From positions 1 to 64,000 of the forward strand of contig NZ_LJZS01000021.1 of assembly GCF_001314875.1 (NCBI RefSeq): a DNA stretch of 64,000 nucleotides. The letters run 5' to 3'. Source of the stretch: Halomonas sp. HL-48. GTDB lineage: Bacteria; Pseudomonadota; Gammaproteobacteria; Pseudomonadales; Halomonadaceae. Positions 61,999 to 64,000 of this stretch are shown in pieces (within the stretch, counting starts at the first letter, position 1; every line of letters starts with the position of its first letter). The notes beneath the pieces were generated by a model, which did not search any database, was not told the DNA's origin, and saw only the letters and a program-made list of their open reading frames with translations. The position numbers and the translations under genes are program-made.

Positions 61999-63003
61999 GT
62001 GTCCCGCCATATTGCGCTACTCGCCTATCCCGACTGCCAACTGCTCGATGTGAGCGGCCCCTGGCAGGTATTTGCCACCGCCAATGAATTGAGCCAACGT
62101 CCGCGCTATCAGCTGACGCTTGCTGCCAATACGCCCGGCAAGCTGATGACCAATGGCGGCTTGGCGCTTGATGCCAGTCATTCCCTCGACCAGTTGGCAG
62201 CCTTACAGCCGTTGGACACTTTGCTGGTGGCGGGCGGCAGTGGCGTGGCCCGTCAATGCGAGATGCCCGAAATGCTTGCAACGCTGCGTGCGCTCGCCCC
62301 ACAGGTGCGCCGCCTGGGGTCCATCTGCAGCGGCGCGTTTTTGCTGGCGGCGGCGGGGCTGCTGGATGGCCTGCGCGTGACCACCCATTGGCGACACGCC
62401 GATGCGCTGGCCAGTGCCTACCCGTCTCTCAAGGTGACACCGGATGCGCTGTACGTTGAAAGCGGCGGACGCTTCACAAGCGCGGGCGTGACGGCGGGGA
62501 TCGACCTGGCGCTCTCACTGGTGGAAGCCGACCACGGTGCTGAGCTTGCCGGGCGAGTGGCCCGCGAGCTGGTGGTCTTCCTGCATCGCCCCGGCGGGCA
62601 GTCCCAGTTCAGTGAGATACTGCGTGGTCAGCAAGCGGCCGGCCCGTTGCGCCGCCTGCTCGACCGCCTGCACGCAGACCCCGCCGCCGAGCATTCTGTG
62701 ACCGGGATGGCAGACTTCATGGCCGTGACGCCGCGTCATCTGTCACGGCTGTTCAAGCAACATCTGAACACCACGCCGGGCGCTTACCTCACGCAACTGC
62801 GGCTTGAGCAGGCTCGTCTGGTGCTACTCAACGAGCATGGGCCGCTATCCCTTGAGCGGCTTGCCCAGCGCTGGCGGCTGGGCGGTGCCGAGCAGCTGCG
62901 CCGCCAGTTCCAGCGCTACTACGGGGTATCGCCCTCGGTCTATCGCCAACGCTTTGCGTCTTCCCATGCGCGTTCCGACCTGGAGAGTCACTCATGCCTT
63001 TAA
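61999..63003 (+). CDS. GlxA-type AraC regulator with DJ-1/PfpI domain
   Basis: A 334-residue fusion: an N-terminal DJ-1/PfpI-like domain (about 1-190) with the cysteine in GSICSGAFLLAAAGLLDG, and a C-terminal AraC HTH (about 230-330; MADFMAVTPRHLSRLFKQHLNTTPGAYLTQLRLEQARLVLL). Members respond to nitrogen compounds or other small metabolites. GTG 61999, preceded by AAGGGAG, is preferred over the track's 61942. Its stop overlaps the start of the MFS gene by ten bases, so the pair is coupled, and the transporter is the likely target. Confidence 0.9.
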   Translation: MSRHIALLAYPDCQLLDVSGPWQVFATANELSQRPRYQLTLAANTPGKLMTNGGLALDASHSLDQLAALQPLDTLLVAGGSGVARQCEMPEMLATLRALAPQVRRLGSICSGAFLLAAAGLLDGLRVTTHWRHADALASAYPSLKVTPDALYVESGGRFTSAGVTAGIDLALSLVEADHGAELAGRVARELVVFLHRPGGQSQFSEILRGQQAAGPLRRLLDRLHADPAAEHSVTGMADFMAVTPRHLSRLFKQHLNTTPGAYLTQLRLEQARLVLLNEHGPLSLERLAQRWRLGGAEQLRRQFQRYYGVSPSVYRQRFASSHARSDLESHSCL

Positions 63004-64000
63004 CCGTCACCCTGTTATCGCTCTGTCAGGCGCTGCTGATCACCGGTAATGTCCTGCTGATTGCTGTTTCACCGTTAATCGGGGCGTCTCTGGCGCCCAG
63101 CGCGTCATTGTCCACCGCGCCGGTCGCCACCCAGTGGCTGGGGCTGATGTGCGCGACGATTCCCGCCTCGCTGATCATGGCCAGGCTGGGCCGCAAACGC
63201 GGTTTTATTCTGGGCAATATAGTGGGGTTGGTGGGCGCACTGGTGGCCGTTCAGGCGCTGATGAGTGAACGCTTTGGGTTGTTCCTGTTAGCCACCTGGC
63301 TGATCGGTATCGGCATTGGCTTTGGTCAGCTGTATCGCTTTGCCGCCGTGGAGGCCGCGCCCGCGCACCTGCGCGACCGGGCGATTGGCTTGGTGATGGG
63401 CGGTGGCGTACTGGCCGCGTTTGCCGGGCCGTGGTTGTCCAGGGTGAGTCGTGAGCTGGGCGAGGTGCCATTTCTGGGCAGCTTTATGGGGTTAGCCGCG
63501 ATCTACGCACTGGCGCTAGTGGTGCTGATGCTGACGCGCTTACCGCCCGCTTCCCGCACCCATGGCGAAGGCATCGCACTGCCGCTGGGCAAGATACTCC
63601 GCCAGCCTGGATTTATTGTGGCGGTAAGCGCGGCGATGGTCGGTTATGGCGTGATGAACCTGGCCATGACCGCCACGCCGCTTGCCATGGCGGGGGCCGG
63701 GCATCACTTTAACCACGTATCAATGACCATTCAGTGGCACGTGGTGGCGATGTTTTTACCCTCGTTCTTTACTGGCCATTTGGCCACCCGCTTCGGCGCC
63801 AAGCAGGTCATTGTGGCAGGCTGCCTGCTGCTGGTGGCAAGCGCTCTGGTCGCCCAGTGGGGTATCGGGTTAGCCGGTTTCAACGTGGCGCTGATTCTGC
63901 TGGGTCTGGGATGGAACTTTACCTTTCTGTCCGCCACCGGGCTGCTCACCGAGAGCTACCGTCCAGTGGACAAGGCGCGCACCCAGGCCGCCAACGAGTT
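62994..64000 (+). CDS. MFS transporter, cut by the window end
   Basis: An open frame of 335 codons running off the window, missing from the ORF track. It has many membrane helices: LSLCQALLITGNVLLIAVSPLIGASLAPS, a short MARLGRKRGF loop resembling the MFS motif A, then GIGIGFGQLYRFAAVEAAPAHLRDRAIGLVMGGG. It begins at ATG 62994 inside the AraC gene's last codons. Its substrate is unknown. The C-terminal part lies past the window edge. Confidence 0.88.
   Translation, partial: MPLTVTLLSLCQALLITGNVLLIAVSPLIGASLAPSASLSTAPVATQWLGLMCATIPASLIMARLGRKRGFILGNIVGLVGALVAVQALMSERFGLFLLATWLIGIGIGFGQLYRFAAVEAAPAHLRDRAIGLVMGGGVLAAFAGPWLSRVSRELGEVPFLGSFMGLAAIYALALVVLMLTRLPPASRTHGEGIALPLGKILRQPGFIVAVSAAMVGYGVMNLAMTATPLAMAGAGHHFNHVSMTIQWHVVAMFLPSFFTGHLATRFGAKQVIVAGCLLLVASALVAQWGIGLAGFNVALILLGLGWNFTFLSATGLLTESYRPVDKARTQAANE

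Overview
The window reads as chromosomal DNA of a GC-rich gammaproteobacterium. The gene set (TRAP malonate uptake, a phosphatidylcholine synthase-like protein, CodBA, a Shewanella/Pseudomonas-type formate dehydrogenase, and acidic protein compositions) suggests a Halomonas-like member of the Halomonadaceae. This is an inference from gene content; there is no rRNA or marker gene to prove it. No tRNA, rRNA or CRISPR array was seen.

Region by region. 1-1.65 kb is a scarred locus. The 3' end of a group II intron (domains V and VI) abuts a RutR-like TetR gene, and that gene's 3' end is repeated about 0.9 kb downstream on the far side of an AbiEi-type antitoxin gene with no recognisable toxin. 1.65-8.6 kb holds a urate hydroxylase (hpxO), two tandem Hsp20 chaperones behind a sigma32-like promoter, class I aldolase fbaB, a phzF-like gene overlapping a DUF1127 gene, a divergent MocR regulator with four repeated operator motifs, and a methyltransferase. 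8.65-10.5 kb is the 3-methyladenine glycosylase gene tag, split by an IS3-family element. A phosphatidylcholine synthase-like gene, a GNAT gene and the cytosine use operon codBA follow. 14.5-19.5 kb is a TetR-controlled RND efflux pump with a clear palindromic operator. 19.6-26.3 kb is a visibly more AT-rich envelope cluster: dgkA, a PAP2 phosphatase, eptA, a family 9 glycosyltransferase and a PmrAB-like two-component system preceded by PmrA-box-like repeats.

26.6-34.8 kb is the reductive pyrimidine degradation locus: preA, preT, dihydropyrimidinase and a beta-ureidopropionase on one strand, a divergent NCS1 permease, and a LysR regulator. A shared 12-bp operator-like motif lies in the divergent promoter region. 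Together with hpxO, codBA and the RutR-like regulator, nucleobase use is a recurring theme. A membrane-bound PAS-GGDEF-EAL protein follows.

37.6-53.3 kb is a formate dehydrogenase and molybdenum cofactor block. On the minus strand are fdhD-mobA-moeA-moaA and a CobW GTPase. On the plus strand are DUF3305 and DUF3306 genes, a 588-residue polyferredoxin-like protein, a TorD-like chaperone, a small Tat-signal protein and the fdhABC subunits. After an FDH terminator come a DUF1244 gene, moaB and a second moeA. A sodium:solute symporter follows. 55.2-61.9 kb is a malonate uptake and use locus (matB, matA, TRAP genes, GntR regulator). The window ends in a GlxA-type AraC regulator translationally overlapping an MFS transporter cut by the window edge.

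The best candidates for a second look are the intron/duplication scar at the left edge, the orphan AbiEi, the split tag gene, the MocR four-site operator, and the FDH-linked polyferredoxin with its DUF3305/DUF3306 partners. I did not find a clearly undescribed multi-gene system.
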